From Flavobacterium amniphilum (lineage in GTDB: Bacteria > Bacteroidota > Bacteroidia > Flavobacteriales > Flavobacteriaceae): a DNA stretch of 64,000 nt. Under the pieces are notes generated by a model, which saw only the letters and a list, made by a program, of their open reading frames with translations, was not told the origin of the DNA and did not search any database. Below are positions 19,301 through 27,850 of this stretch, piece by piece. How positions within the stretch are numbered: the first letter of the stretch is position 1; the number at the start of each line of letters is the position of its first letter. A program made the position numbers and the translations under genes. The stretch is taken from the NCBI RefSeq assembly GCF_023634845.1, contig NZ_JAMLJL010000003.1, positions 248,001-312,000 of the forward strand, read 5' to 3'.

Positions 19301-20661
19301 TTTTCCAATTTCGAATAATCAACACCTTCAGCAAAAATCTGTTGGGTACCTGGTATATTGAAACCGGCACTTGCAGTTGACACATCCCTAATTTTAAAAT
19401 TCAACACACCATTGTTAGGAGGTAATGTCGGATTAGCGTCAACCACTACCGAAGTTATACTTGCCGGATCCATTAAGTTGTTCTTATTGCTCGGAGGACT
19501 GTCAGGAGCGTTAACAAAAAAGTCCGGATAATACTGTGTATCAGTACTGATTACCCGATTATCAGGAATTCCATTCAACTGTGATTCTCCTAAATCCTGT
19601 ATCGCTACAACATTTCTAAGATTATTTCCGTCACCACCTGTAGTAACCCTGTTTTGTCTGTTCGTAATCCAAACTTCCATACGGGTAATTTGAACACGGG
19701 AATCAATAATAGGGTATTGCTTAAGTGCTGCATCATATCGGTTCCTAAAATACTGGGAAAGGAAAAAGTGGCGGTCCGAATCATACTCCAAACCAAACAA
19801 ATCAAACTCCTGAACCAATCCACCACCTTGCGAAGTTACGGTACGGGTTTGCGATTTTTGTTCAGAAAACACACCGGTCACAGTCGTTTTACCGAATTGC
19901 AATTGTGTTTTCACCCCGAATAAACTCTGTGCTCCCCTGATCAAAGTACTGTTGAGTGGCATACTCACGTTACCGACTTCAATTTTTTTCAAAATATCAT
20001 CTTCCGTTGGAGTATATTCTAATTTAATTAAATTCTGGAATGCAAAAGTTGACTCGGTATCATAATTCGTATTCACTTTCAACTTGGTACCAACCTGACC
20101 CAACATACTCAAACTGATACGTTGGTCAAAATCAAATGTAAATGTACTTCTGTTTCTTGGCGAAAAAGACGGGTTATCCTGTTTTGAATAACGCATCCCC
20201 AAATCAACTTCAACTGTTCCTGTTGGCTTAATATCGATAGTATTACTTCCAAAAATAGTTTCGAAGAAATTGGAATTAATATAATACCTCGGAAGCAAAT
20301 CTTTTTTAGCATCTTTACTTCCTTCTTTCTTACCACTTACGGCATCTGATTTTTTCTTAAAATAATTCCGAATAGATTCTTTCTCAACCAATTCCTGATA
20401 CTCTTCTGGTGTCAGAACAGTTGGATAATCAATATTGAACCCTTCAAAAGTCTTAGTGTAAATATAACGGTCTGTACTGGGATCATACGTATAAGCTTCA
20501 AGAATACTCGTAGGATTCGGTAATTCCAGACTCCCTTTATTGTAACCTTTTACCGTATCTCTTTCTTCTTGGGCAAAACCACTGAATGAAACGAAGAAAA
20601 GCAGCAAAAAGCTACTGTAATTATGCAACAAACTGGCCGGATTGATGATGAGCTTTTTCAA
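13345..20661 (-). CDS. sprA: cell surface protein SprA, T9SS outer-membrane translocon
   Basis: Giant outer-membrane beta-barrel that forms the type IX secretion translocon and is required for gliding in Flavobacterium. The predicted 2438 residues match the usual size of about 2400. A long signal peptide (to about residue 30, SFSGFAQ) leads into repeated SprA-type segments and a barrel ending in TLRYNFGN. The first possible start is a TTG at 20661-20659, one codon after the ruvA stop and in the same frame; no ATG occurs before the signal peptide. A Pro/Lys-rich cytosol-like linker near residue 1935 (PKPVAPVPAPKPG) is unusual. Transcription probably begins at the ruvA promoter. Confidence 0.96.
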   Translation of the reverse strand: MKKLIINPASLLHNYSSFLLLFFVSFSGFAQEERDTVKGYNKGSLELPNPTSILEAYTYDPSTDRYIYTKTFEGFNIDYPTVLTPEEYQELVEKESIRNYFKKKSDAVSGKKEGSKDAKKDLLPRYYINSNFFETIFGSNTIDIKPTGTVEVDLGMRYSKQDNPSFSPRNRSTFTFDFDQRISLSMLGQVGTKLKVNTNYDTESTFAFQNLIKLEYTPTEDDILKKIEVGNVSMPLNSTLIRGAQSLFGVKTQLQFGKTTVTGVFSEQKSQTRTVTSQGGGLVQEFDLFGLEYDSDRHFFLSQYFRNRYDAALKQYPIIDSRVQITRMEVWITNRQNRVTTGGDGNNLRNVVAIQDLGESQLNGIPDNRVISTDTQYYPDFFVNAPDSPPSNKNNLMDPASITSVVVDANPTLPPNNGVLNFKIRDVSTASAGFNIPGTQQIFAEGVDYSKLENARKLTPNEYTYHPQLGYISLNQRLTNDEVLAVAYQYTIGGEDYQVGEFGTDGIDATQVDDNNIPSSRALILKLLKGNLTNVNKPIWNLMMKNVYQIPGAYQLDPTDFKFNILYTDPSPLNYITPVAGTPFPLNPTVENEVENTPLLRVFNLDRLNPTNDPQMRGDGFFDFIPGLTVDTQNARIIFTTVEPFGKLLYDKLYDPNFASTYGDENSYNPNQKKYVFTSLYKSTQAQALQDANKNKFQLKGKFKSSGGQGISLGAANVPRGSVVVTAGGRVLQEGIDYTVNYQAGRVEILDPSLQASGIPINVSVENNAVFGQQTRRFVGLNVEHKFSEKFQVGGTVLNLSERPFTQKTNYGQESVNNTIFGLNGNYSTEVPFFTRLVNKLPNMDTDVPSNFSFRGEVAVLKPSTPKADRFEGESTVYVDDFEGSQSTIDMRSPLAWSLSSVPTGFGGQYGEEQLEYGYNRAKFSWYTIDPIFYTAQRPAGLSDNDVSRYDTRRIYSRELYPVTDVAPGETTVINTLDMTYYPAERGPYNYNPNSVNNALPNPQDNFGGIMRPITSTNFEQANVEYIQFWVQDPYFETGSAISNTNIGKLTFHLGEISEDVLKDSKKLYENGLPVPGSSQAVYDTDWGKVPASQSLIYAFDADSANRNRQDVGFNGLNDAEEAVKHPDFASDSDPSQDNYQYFLSASGSVTERYKRYNGNEGNSPVEVTDTNRGSVTTPDVEDINRDNTMNTIEAYYKFTVDIKPDMKVGDLYVTDVREGEETMVNGTTVPTRWVQFKIPINVNGPREGGISDLRSIRFMRMLMHGFTDKVTLRFGSLDLVRGEFRKYLASLQPVVDENPDNDSTGFDVIGVNIEENTERAPIRYVIPPGVQREQMNNNNAVINQNEQSLSVRVYDKDNPSVGIKGLEGGDSRGTFKSVSVDMRQYKKLKMFVHAEALSSDVINNDVTVLARLADKKMYGFLRFGNDFTNNFYQVEIPLKITEFTAGQATGDDNPVENPSLIWPEENEIDLKLNLLSKIKAASLRADPTDPNFDENGIYYIEEDGLRIGIKGNPNIGLVRTMMLGVKNGNQNEGEYIRGEVWFNELRLADMDSEGGMAAIASMDTNFADFMTVSATGRMSTIGFGGIEQSPNERSREDALVYDVVTNVNLGKLLPKKWGINLPFNYAVGEQIITPEYDPLYQDLKLKDVLNAAETNAEKEAIKRRSEDFTKRKSINFIGVKKERGAEQKQHFYDPENLTVSYSFNQLEHRDFEIEGMLDQQVRTSADYAYTFKPKAVEPFKNTKFMKKSTYWKMLSDFNFNYLPSSINFSSSILRQFNKQEFRDVDVVGIGLDPLYKRNFLFNYNYGFNYNLTKALRVNYAANTGNIVRNYLDEFNQQDPDFTIWDDYWDIGTPNQHNQQLTVNYELPLNKLPFLAFVKSDYTYSGDYSWTRASLQAQSFNGFNLGNTIQNANSHKLNTSFNMTTFYKYIGLVKRSEKAKNPKPVAPVPAPKPGEKVVAKPKAKDPKPNIWLDGLIGVATSIKNVQVNYTETSGTMLPGYLPSIGFLGSSRPSLGFVFGLQDDVRFEAAKRGWLTSYPEFNQSFTQINNKQITGTANLEPFPDLKIDLTADRTLAENFSEQYDAVGGVYTPRSPYSYGNFSISTNLIRTAFSQSDENFSEAFEDFRENRLKIANRLAAEHYGANIPRYGDVAFPIPADPNDPNYAFYVANQGYPVGYGKNNQAVLLPAFMAAYTGASASGVSLNAFRNFPIPNWTIKYTGLMRYKFFKDKFKRFSIQHGYKAAYTLNSFRSNFEYDKDPGGQMNDTWNFFNKTIISNVNLTEQFSPLVRLDFEMKNSIKILAEMKKDRTLSLSFDNNLLTEMRGVEYIIGLGYRIKDVKIKSSLADNPTGVVKSDINLRADVSYRNNKTIVRNIDYNNNQLGGGQNLISAKLTGDYTFSRNLTALFYFDYSFSQAVISTSFPLTNIRSGFTLRYNFGN

Positions 20662-20664
20662 GGA

Positions 20665-21246
20665 TTATAAATTTTTTAAGGCTTGTTTTATAATAGTTTC
20701 AACATTAGCATCTGGGGAATTTGCTACGATTTTATCGACTACTTTCTCGGAAGCTTTTCTGACAAAACCTAAAACCTCCAAAGCTGATAACGCTTCATCA
20801 CGGTTTGTATTGTTTGGAAACATCGAAACTTCCTGAATATCATACAATTTTAACACTTTATCCTTCAAATCAAGGATAGCCCTTTGTGCCGTTTTTGCCC
20901 CAATTCCTTTAATGGATTGAATAACGGCAACATCACCGGATGCAATGGCATTGATAATTTGTTTCGGTTCCAGTGAAGAAAGCATCGTACGGGCCGTGTT
21001 TGCCCCAATACCCGAAACAGAAATCAATAATTTAAAAATTTCTCTTTCCGATTTTTCAACAAAACCAAATAATGTGTGGCTATCTTCTTTTACAAGAAGA
21101 CAGGTATAGAGTTTAAGATGGTCTGAATTTGGTAATAGCCCAAAGGTATGTAGGGAAATATTTAACTGATAACCAACTCCGTTACAGTCAATTACAACTT
21201 CTGTAGGTGATTTCTCAACTAATTTTCCCTGGATGTGCGCAATCAT
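20665..21246 (-). CDS. ruvA: Holliday junction branch migration complex subunit RuvA
   Basis: DNA-binding subunit that recognises Holliday junctions and loads the RuvB motor. 193 residues: N-terminal OB-fold (MIAHIQGKLVEKSPTEVVID), two helix-hairpin-helix motifs (LLISVSGIGANTARTMLS and IQSIKGIGAKTAQRAILDL) and the short C-terminal domain that contacts RuvB. It is directly upstream of sprA in the same frame, sharing a promoter with a gene of unrelated function. ruvB is separate, at 24701-25723. Confidence 0.96.
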   Translation of the reverse strand: MIAHIQGKLVEKSPTEVVIDCNGVGYQLNISLHTFGLLPNSDHLKLYTCLLVKEDSHTLFGFVEKSEREIFKLLISVSGIGANTARTMLSSLEPKQIINAIASGDVAVIQSIKGIGAKTAQRAILDLKDKVLKLYDIQEVSMFPNNTNRDEALSALEVLGFVRKASEKVVDKIVANSPDANVETIIKQALKNL

Positions 21247-21265
21247 AGTTAGTTTGGTTAACTTC

Positions 21266-21297
21266 CAAATATACTAATTTTCTTTAATTAGTGTCAA
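21266..21297 (-). promoter_or_regulatory. promoter of ruvA-sprA
   Basis: Minus-strand TTG at 21297-21295 and TATATTTG at 21273-21266 with a 21-base spacer, a good match to the Bacteroidetes pattern. The predicted start leaves a leader of about 15 bases before ruvA. Confidence 0.68.
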
Positions 21298-21339
21298 TTT
21301 TTCAGTCCAACTACCTGATTTCTCGATTAAGTTTCGGGC

Positions 21340-23631
21340 CTATTTTTTTACGTTTTTATACCTTTTTTCTTTCTCCTGTGCATCGACAACTGCTACTGCT
21401 GCCATATTCACCATCTCTTCAACGCTGGCTCCCAACTGGAAAATATGTACCGGTTTATCCATACCCATCATAATTGGACCGATTGAATCTACTTTGTACA
21501 ATTCTTTCAGCATTTTATAGGTAATATTGGCCGATTCAAGATTCGGAAAAACCAATGTATTCACTTTGTGACCTGCAAGTTTTGAAAAAGGGAATTTACT
21601 TTTCAGCATATCCGGATTCAAAGCAAAATCGGTTTGGATTTCTCCGTCCACAATCATATCCGGATAATAGTTATGAAGATACGCAACTGCTTCGCGTACT
21701 TTAGCCGCACTTTCATCTTTTGAAGAACCAAAATTGGAGAATGAAACCATGGCAATAACCGGCTCAAGACCAAACAATTTGGCCGTTTTAGCTGTCATCA
21801 AAGCAATTTTTGCCAAGTCATCAGCCGAAGGATTCGGGTTAATCGCTGTATCTGACAGAAACATAGGCCCGCGAGGCGTCATCATCATATTCGCAGCTGC
21901 CATACGGGTTACGCCCGGAGCTTTTCCGATTAATTCCATCATCGGTTTAACTACCGAAGGATAACTGCGAGAATAACCGGTCACCAATGCATCAGCTTCG
22001 CCTTCATTTACCATCATCGCCGCAAAATAATTACGTTCACGCATCCATTTTTGAGCATCCAGCAATGTAATTCCGCGGCGGCGGCGTGCCTGCCAATAAG
22101 TATCAGCGAAACGCAAACGGCGCTCATCTTCTTCTTTGGTTTTCGGATCCAGAATTTCAACTTCTGCATCAAATCCCAATTCTTCTTTCAATTCAAGGAT
22201 AATCTCTTTATTTCCTAACAATACCGGGATTCCGATACCTTCTTCATGAACAATCTGGGCTGCTTTCAGTACGTCCAAATGATCAGCTTCAGCAAAAACC
22301 ACTCTTTTAGGAGCTGTTTTTGCACGGTTTGCCAATAAACGCACCATTTTGTTATCAGAACCCAAACGTTCTAATAATTCATCTTTATAACGATCCCAAT
22401 CGGTAATCGGATTTTGTGCCACACCACTTTCCATTGCTGCTTTCGCAACGGCAGGAGCCACTTCTGCAATCAACCTCGGGTCGAATGGCTTCGGAATAAT
22501 ATATTCACGTCCGAAATTCAATTTTGTTTCTCCGTAAGCAATATTTACCTGTTCCGGAACTGACTGTTTAGCCAGACTGGCCAAAGCTTTAACGGCAGCC
22601 ATTTTCATCGCTTCGTTAATCTTGGTTGCTCTAACATCTAGTGCTCCACGGAAAATATAAGGGAATCCCAAAACGTTGTTTACCTGATTAGGATAATCAG
22701 AACGGCCCGTTGCCATGATAATATCTTCTCGGGTTGCAATGGCCAGATTATAATCGATTTCAGGAACCGGGTTTGCCATAGCAAAAACAATAGGATCGTT
22801 TGCCATAGTCAATAACATTTCCGGTTTTAATATATTTCCTGCTGAAAGCCCTAAGAACATATCAGCTCCTACTAAAGCTTCCGCTAAGGTTTTTGCCTCT
22901 CCTTCTTTAGCATATCTTCTTTGCAGATCTGACAAATCATTTCTGCTTGTTACTAACATTCCGTCTACGTCAAACATCATGACGTTTTCAGGCTTTACTC
23001 CTAACAATACATATAAATTCGCACAAGCCAATGCCGCTGATCCCGCACCGGAAACCACCAGTTTGATTTCATCAACTTTCTTTTCGGCTAATTCCAGCGC
23101 ATTCAATAAAGCTGCTGAAGAAATGATAGCTGTCCCATGTTGATCATCATGCATTACGGGTATATTCAACTCTTCCACCAGACGTCTTTCAATTTCAAAA
23201 GACTCCGGTGCTTTGATATCTTCCAGGTTGATTCCTCCGAAAGTAGGCGCAATTGCCTTAACTGTATCAACAAACTTATCGATATCGGTTGCATCTACTT
23301 CAATATCAAAAACATCAATATCTGAAAATATTTTAAACAACAACGCTTTTCCTTCCATTACCGGTTTTGAAGCCTCAGGACCAATATCACCCAAGCCCAA
23401 AACTGCAGTACCGTTTGAAATTACCGCCACAAGATTTCCTTTTGCCGTATACTTATATACTTTATCGACATCTTTAGCGATTTCGATACAAGGCTCAGCA
23501 ACCCCTGGTGAATAAGCCAAAGACAAATCCCTTTGTGTTGCATATTTTTTTGTGGGAACGACCTTTATTTTACCGGGTTGCGGTTTTGCGTGGTATAGTA
23601 AAGCTTCTCTGCGTTTTTTATCGTCTGCCAT
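21340..23631 (-). CDS. maeB: NADP-dependent malic enzyme with phosphotransacetylase-like domain
   Basis: Oxidatively decarboxylates malate to pyruvate and CO2 with reduction of NADP. The 763-residue protein is the MaeB hybrid type: malic domain and NAD(P)-binding domain at about residues 1-420 ([38 protein letters not shown]), then a phosphate acetyl/butyryltransferase-like domain of about residues 430-760 that is regulatory rather than catalytic in characterised members. The start is the ATG at 23629-23631 ([11 protein letters not shown]); an upstream in-frame ATG at 23658 lies within the TAACTTTG promoter box and is rejected. Confidence 0.94.
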   Translation of the reverse strand: MADDKKRREALLYHAKPQPGKIKVVPTKKYATQRDLSLAYSPGVAEPCIEIAKDVDKVYKYTAKGNLVAVISNGTAVLGLGDIGPEASKPVMEGKALLFKIFSDIDVFDIEVDATDIDKFVDTVKAIAPTFGGINLEDIKAPESFEIERRLVEELNIPVMHDDQHGTAIISSAALLNALELAEKKVDEIKLVVSGAGSAALACANLYVLLGVKPENVMMFDVDGMLVTSRNDLSDLQRRYAKEGEAKTLAEALVGADMFLGLSAGNILKPEMLLTMANDPIVFAMANPVPEIDYNLAIATREDIIMATGRSDYPNQVNNVLGFPYIFRGALDVRATKINEAMKMAAVKALASLAKQSVPEQVNIAYGETKLNFGREYIIPKPFDPRLIAEVAPAVAKAAMESGVAQNPITDWDRYKDELLERLGSDNKMVRLLANRAKTAPKRVVFAEADHLDVLKAAQIVHEEGIGIPVLLGNKEIILELKEELGFDAEVEILDPKTKEEDERRLRFADTYWQARRRRGITLLDAQKWMRERNYFAAMMVNEGEADALVTGYSRSYPSVVKPMMELIGKAPGVTRMAAANMMMTPRGPMFLSDTAINPNPSADDLAKIALMTAKTAKLFGLEPVIAMVSFSNFGSSKDESAAKVREAVAYLHNYYPDMIVDGEIQTDFALNPDMLKSKFPFSKLAGHKVNTLVFPNLESANITYKMLKELYKVDSIGPIMMGMDKPVHIFQLGASVEEMVNMAAVAVVDAQEKEKRYKNVKK

Positions 23632-23655
23632 ATTTTTTCGAATAATTGGAACTTG

Positions 23656-23663
23656 CAAAGTTA
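23656..23663 (-). promoter_or_regulatory. candidate -7 box of the malic enzyme gene
   Basis: TAACTTTG on the minus strand, about 24 bases before the ATG at 23631. It overlaps the alternative upstream ATG at 23658 and thereby decides the start. Confidence 0.55.
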
Positions 23664-23696
23664 AACGATGTAAATGAAGTAAGAAAGTTTTATAGC

Positions 23697-24620
23697 CTAA
23701 TCTTTCAAAAACCGGATATTTCTTTGCAATCCTTCCAGTTTTGTTCTTTTTACTGCCGAATTTTTAAAAATTTTCTTAAAAACATCGTCGGTTATTTCTT
23801 CCCAGTCTTTTTTGGAGTAAGATAAAATTTCCGGATTGGGATTAAAAAGCGGCTCATTATGGGATTTTGAGAACCGGTTCCACGGACAAACATCCTGGCA
23901 AACATCGCAACCAAACATCCAATCGTTAAATTTCCCCTTCATTTCCAACGGAATATGCTCTTTCAATTCGATAGTAAAATAGGAAATGCATTTGCTCCCG
24001 TCAACAACATAAGGCGCAACAATTGCCTGGGTTGGACATGCATCCAAACAGGCCGTACAGGAACCACAATGGTCTGTAGTCGCATAATCATATTCCAATT
24101 CCAGATCAATAATCAGTTCGGCGATGAAATAAAACGAACCAACCTGCTTCGTAATCAAATTACTGTTTTTCCCAATCCACCCCAAACCGGACTTGGCCGC
24201 CCAAGCCTTATCCAAAACCGGTGCAGAATCCACAAAAACCCTTCCGCTGATTTCACCAATTTCAGTCTGGACAAAACGTAATAAATCTTTAAGTTTGTCT
24301 TTGATTACAAAGTGATAATCCTGTCCGTATGCGTATTTGGAAATTTTATACGAGTTCTGATTTTGCACTTCTGATGGATAATAGCTCAACAAAAGCGAAA
24401 CCACACTTTTTGCATCATCAACCAGTAATGTAGGATCAAGCCGCTTATCGAAATGGTTTTCCATATACGACATCTGACCGTGCCTATTTTTATTCAGCCA
24501 ATTTTCCAACCGGGGCGCTTCTTCTTCCAAAAAACCGGCTTTGGAAATTCCACACGAAAGAAACCCGAGGCGTAAGGCTTCAGCTTTAATAAGATTCGAG
24601 TATTTTTCTTTAGAATTCAT
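23697..24620 (-). CDS. queG: epoxyqueuosine reductase QueG
   Basis: Cobalamin-dependent iron-sulfur enzyme that reduces epoxyqueuosine to queuosine at position 34 of tRNA. About 308 residues from the ATG at 24618-24620 ([11 protein letters not shown]). Two 4Fe-4S motifs are present: [18 protein letters not shown] and [20 protein letters not shown], and the active-site region [20 protein letters not shown] is intact. Possible ATGs two and eight codons upstream fall in the dispersed repeat at 24626-24703, so the shorter start is preferred. It follows ruvB on the minus strand with only the repeat between them. Confidence 0.93.
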   Translation of the reverse strand: MNSKEKYSNLIKAEALRLGFLSCGISKAGFLEEEAPRLENWLNKNRHGQMSYMENHFDKRLDPTLLVDDAKSVVSLLLSYYPSEVQNQNSYKISKYAYGQDYHFVIKDKLKDLLRFVQTEIGEISGRVFVDSAPVLDKAWAAKSGLGWIGKNSNLITKQVGSFYFIAELIIDLELEYDYATTDHCGSCTACLDACPTQAIVAPYVVDGSKCISYFTIELKEHIPLEMKGKFNDWMFGCDVCQDVCPWNRFSKSHNEPLFNPNPEILSYSKKDWEEITDDVFKKIFKNSAVKRTKLEGLQRNIRFLKD

Positions 24621-24625
24621 TTGCA

Positions 24626-24703
24626 TTAGGGGTTGAAGCGGCATCCTTTTTGAGGAACGAAAAAAGATATAGCGGAAGACCCGACCCGCAGGGAAATGCC
24701 CTA
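24626..24703 (+). repeat. dispersed palindromic repeat, copy 1 (between ruvB and queG)
   Basis: Shares the core GCGGCATCCTTTTT ... AAAAAAGATATAGCGGAAG with the copies at 41836-41931 and 56423-56515; the two halves can pair to form a hairpin. Relative to its flanking genes it is inverted compared with the other two. Its end supplies the TAG stop of ruvB (CTA at 24701-24703). It lacks open reading and is not a mobile gene. Families of such intergenic repeats are common in Flavobacterium. Confidence 0.75.
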
Positions 24704-25723
24704 AAACAATTCCCCTTGATTAGCTCCGCGCACTCTTCCTAGATGCTTATAAGCTTTCTCGGTAACTTCTCGTCCACGCGGCGTTCTGATAATGAAACCT
24801 TCCTGAATCAGGAACGGCTCATATACTTCTTCAATGGTTTCCCCACTTTCGGAAACAGCTGTTGCCAAAGTTGTTAATCCTACCGGCCCGCCTTTAAATT
24901 TATCAATGACAGTCGTCAGTATTTTGTTATCCATTTCGTCCAATCCGTTTGCATCCACATGCAATGCTTTTAAAGCAAAACGTGCAATTTCAATGTCAAT
25001 TTTACCGTTTCCTTTAATTTGGGCAAAATCACGCACGCGACGCAATAAAGCATTTGCAATACGTGGCGTTCCACGGCTGCGTCCGGCAATTTCGATGGCT
25101 GCTTCCATGGAAATTGGCATCCTTAAAATAGAAGAACTACGCTGTACAATGGTAGTCAGTAATTCGGTGTTATAGTATTGCAATCGCGATTGAATTCCGA
25201 AACGGGCACGCATGGGAGCGGTTAACAATCCCGATCGGGTTGTAGCTCCTACCAAAGTAAAAGGATTCAGATTAATTTGAACAGTCCTTGCGTTTGGCCC
25301 TGATTCAATCATGATATCTATTTTGAAATCCTCCATCGCCGAATACAGGTATTCTTCCACAACCGGACTTAAACGGTGAATCTCATCAATGAACAAAACA
25401 TCCCTTTCATCCAGATTGGTCAGTAATCCGGCCAAATCTCCGGGTTTATCCAACACCGGGCCTGAAGTAATTTTGATGCTTACACCCAATTCGTTAGCCA
25501 GAATATTTGCCAGAGTAGTTTTTCCTAATCCGGGTGGCCCGTGAAACAATGTATGGTCAAGCGCCTCACCTCTTAAATTAGCCGCCTGAACAAAAATCTT
25601 CAAGTTTTCCAACACCTGATCCTGTCCTGTGAAATCATCAAAAGAAAGAGGACGCAATGCCTTTTCAATATCAACTTCCTCAGAAGTAAACCTGTCTTTA
25701 TTCGGATTCAAATTTTCATTCAT
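24701..25723 (-). CDS. ruvB: Holliday junction branch migration DNA helicase RuvB
   Basis: AAA+ ATPase motor that drives Holliday junction migration with RuvA. 340 residues, normal length. Walker A at residues 62-69 (GPPGLGKT), Walker B DEIHRL, sensor 1 GATTRSG and the arginine finger region TAPMRARFG are all present, followed by the winged-helix DNA-binding domain ending [12 protein letters not shown]. The TAG stop lies in a dispersed repeat. A TATCTTTG box ends only four bases before the ATG, so the transcript may be leaderless. Confidence 0.97.
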   Translation of the reverse strand: MNENLNPNKDRFTSEEVDIEKALRPLSFDDFTGQDQVLENLKIFVQAANLRGEALDHTLFHGPPGLGKTTLANILANELGVSIKITSGPVLDKPGDLAGLLTNLDERDVLFIDEIHRLSPVVEEYLYSAMEDFKIDIMIESGPNARTVQINLNPFTLVGATTRSGLLTAPMRARFGIQSRLQYYNTELLTTIVQRSSSILRMPISMEAAIEIAGRSRGTPRIANALLRRVRDFAQIKGNGKIDIEIARFALKALHVDANGLDEMDNKILTTVIDKFKGGPVGLTTLATAVSESGETIEEVYEPFLIQEGFIIRTPRGREVTEKAYKHLGRVRGANQGELF

Positions 25724-25727
25724 CTGG

Positions 25728-25735
25728 CAAAGATA
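25728..25735 (-). promoter_or_regulatory. candidate -7 box of ruvB, nearly touching the start codon
   Basis: TATCTTTG on the minus strand ends at 25728 and the ATG begins at 25723, leaving room for little or no leader. Confidence 0.5.
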
Positions 25736-25776
25736 GAAATTTAGTATTCAGTCACAGTTGTCAGTAATCAGATTTA

Positions 25777-26073
25777 CTAAACATTATAACCTTTGGCAAG
25801 AATTTCCTTCCGTTCGGGATGACGCTTGACATAAGAAGCAACAAACGGACACAGTGGCGCCAACGTATAACCTTTCTCTTTAATATAATCCAATGTTTTT
25901 GAAACAATAGCAGAACCCGCCCCCTTCCCTTCTAATTCTCTCGGAACTTCGGTGTGCGTCAAAAAAATGATATTTTCGTTACTTAAAATGTACTCTATAA
26001 ATGCAGTTTTACCTTCTACTTCCAATTCAAATCTCTTTTTATCCTGATTAAGGATCAATTCATTTTCAGTCAT
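25777..26073 (-). CDS. YjdJ-type GNAT N-acetyltransferase
   Basis: A 98-residue small acetyltransferase of the GCN5-related CG type (COG2388/YjdJ-like). The family motif is clear: IIFLTHTEVPRELEGKGAGS followed by APLCPFVASYVKRHPE. Start at the ATG at 26071-26073 (MTENELILN); the longer open frame merely reads through the upstream iron-sulfur protein gene in another frame. It is one base after that gene's stop, the same pairing as E. coli yjdI-yjdJ. Substrate unknown. Confidence 0.85.
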   Translation of the reverse strand: MTENELILNQDKKRFELEVEGKTAFIEYILSNENIIFLTHTEVPRELEGKGAGSAIVSKTLDYIKEKGYTLAPLCPFVASYVKRHPERKEILAKGYNV

Positions 26074-26074
26074 A

Positions 26075-26311
26075 TTAGCTGTTCTCTTTTTCGTTGTTAT
26101 AATATCCGGATAATGCTCCGGAAGGACATTTTGCCACCTGTGCAATGATTTCCTCAGAAGTTGCTCCGTGTGGATGAATCCATGGTTTTTCTTTAGGTTT
26201 AAAAACTCCGGGTAATCCTCGGGCGCAAATTGCCGAATGGGCACAAAGTTGCGGCTTCCACACAATGGTTACTTCACCGTTTGTGTACTCTTTATTCGTT
26301 TCCATGACCAT
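26075..26311 (-). CDS. YjdI-type mono-cluster 4Fe-4S-like protein
   Basis: A 78-residue soluble protein of the Fer4_19/YjdI family. Motif cysteines: LCAHSAICARGLPGVF near residues 22-37 and VAKCPSGAL near residue 60, giving a ferredoxin-like single-cluster pattern. Two ATGs, at 26311 and 26305, are possible starts. It is coupled to the YjdJ-type acetyltransferase downstream. The biological role of the pair is not established. Confidence 0.85.
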   Translation of the reverse strand: MVMETNKEYTNGEVTIVWKPQLCAHSAICARGLPGVFKPKEKPWIHPHGATSEEIIAQVAKCPSGALSGYYNNEKENS

Positions 26312-26363
26312 ATTGATTAATCCTTAAAATTACAAAAAAACAACCAGTAAACATTAGTTTTTA

Positions 26364-26371
26364 TATCTTTA
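26364..26371 (+). promoter_or_regulatory. candidate -7 box of the APC permease gene
   Basis: TATCTTTA, one mismatch to TAnnTTTG, about 20 bases before the ATG at 26392. No -33 element recognised. Confidence 0.35.
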
Positions 26372-26391
26372 TCGAAACTAACCCAAAAATT

Positions 26392-27798
26392 ATGCAAGAA
26401 GAAAAACAACATTTTAAGCGCGAGTTAGGCTTATTGGACGCTACTTTATTAGTGGTAGGATCGATGATCGGCTCGGGTATTTTTATTGTAAGCGCCGACA
26501 TCACCCGAAATATAGGAAGTGCCGGATGGCTGGTACTCATATGGATTGTTTCAGCATTGATCACAATGACCGCGGCCGTAAGTTATGGCGAGTTGAGCGC
26601 CATGTTTCCACAGGCCGGCGGGCAGTATGTTTATTTAAAAGAAGCCTATAATAAATTGATTGCTTTTTTATACGGATGGAGCTTTTTTGCCGTAATCCAA
26701 ACAGGAACCATCGCTGCAGTAGGTGTTGCTTTTTCAAAATTTGCCGCCTATTTAATTCCGTCTTTTAGTGAAAACAACTTCCTAATCGAAATCGGATCAT
26801 TTAAATTAAGTGCCGCCCAGTTAGTTTCCATTGCTACTATTATCCTATTGACTTATATTAATAGCCGAGGAGTCAAAAACGGTAAAATAATCCAAAAAAT
26901 ATTCACCATTACCAAGATTGCTTCATTATTCGGATTGATCATTTTCGGATTGGTTTTAGCTGCCAAAAGTGATATTTGGGATACAAACTGGACCAATGCC
27001 TGGACAGCAAAATCCTTTAACAAAGAGACAAATCTTTGGACCGAAATTGGCGGTTTCACATTACTTTCTGCAATAGCTGCTTCGATGGTAGGTTCCTTAT
27101 TTTCAAGTGATGCCTGGAATGGCGTAACCTTTATTTCAGGTGAAATTAAAAATCCGGAGCGTAATGTAGGCCTGAGTTTATTCTTGGGTACTTTGATTGT
27201 AAGTATTATTTATGTTTTAGCCAATGTAATGTACCTAGCCGTTATGCCACTGGAAGAAATTGCCTTCGCTCCTTCTGACAGGGTTGCAGTTGTGGCTTCG
27301 GAACATATTTTTGGTGCAACCGGAACCATTATCATTGCTGTGATGATTATGATTTCCACTTTTGGATGCAACAACGGTTTAATCATGGCCGGATCCCGTG
27401 TTTATTACACGATGGCGAAAGATGGTTTATTCTTTAAAAAAGCAGCCAATCTGAATAAAGCCAGTGTCCCGGGGTGGGGATTATGGATTCAGTGTATTTG
27501 GGCTTCTGCATTATGTTTGACCGGTAAATATGGCGATTTGTTGGATTTCGTAATGATTATCGTAATCATCTTTTACATTCTTACCATCTACGGAATTTTT
27601 ATCTTACGTAAAAAAATGCCGGATGCCGAAAGACCTTACAAAGCCTTTGCATATCCTTTCCTACCTGCATTATATATACTGATAGCTTCCGCAATTTGTG
27701 TGATGCTGTTGATTGACAGAACCAGCACATGCGGTTGGGGTGTTTTAATCATGTTGGCAGGTATTCCGGTTTATTATTTGACCAAAGAGAAAAGTTAA
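26392..27798 (+). CDS. APC family amino acid permease
   Basis: A 468-residue secondary transporter of the amino acid-polyamine-organocation superfamily with about 12 membrane helices. The first helix carries the substrate-binding signature VVGSMIGSGIFIVSADI, and helix 8 has the expected VAVVASEHIFGATG loop. It most resembles the YfnA/LAT-like branch. Monocistronic, ended by a strong bidirectional terminator. Substrate cannot be told. Confidence 0.88.
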   Translation: MQEEKQHFKRELGLLDATLLVVGSMIGSGIFIVSADITRNIGSAGWLVLIWIVSALITMTAAVSYGELSAMFPQAGGQYVYLKEAYNKLIAFLYGWSFFAVIQTGTIAAVGVAFSKFAAYLIPSFSENNFLIEIGSFKLSAAQLVSIATIILLTYINSRGVKNGKIIQKIFTITKIASLFGLIIFGLVLAAKSDIWDTNWTNAWTAKSFNKETNLWTEIGGFTLLSAIAASMVGSLFSSDAWNGVTFISGEIKNPERNVGLSLFLGTLIVSIIYVLANVMYLAVMPLEEIAFAPSDRVAVVASEHIFGATGTIIIAVMIMISTFGCNNGLIMAGSRVYYTMAKDGLFFKKAANLNKASVPGWGLWIQCIWASALCLTGKYGDLLDFVMIIVIIFYILTIYGIFILRKKMPDAERPYKAFAYPFLPALYILIASAICVMLLIDRTSTCGWGVLIMLAGIPVYYLTKEKS

Positions 27799-27820
27799 TA
27801 CCCTTAACATCTTATAAAAC

Positions 27821-27850
27821 ATAAACCCGATAGAAATCTATCGGGTTTAT
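27821..27850. terminator. bidirectional intrinsic terminator between the permease and the L,D-transpeptidase gene
   Basis: A perfect 14-base inverted repeat (ATAAACCCGATAGA and its complement) with T-runs on both sides. It contains the stop codon of the minus-strand gene (27847-27849). Confidence 0.9.

Noticed and set aside
26074..26265. 64-codon extension of the YjdJ-type acetyltransferase
   Set aside because: It overlaps the YjdI-type gene in another frame and the family length is about 95-100.
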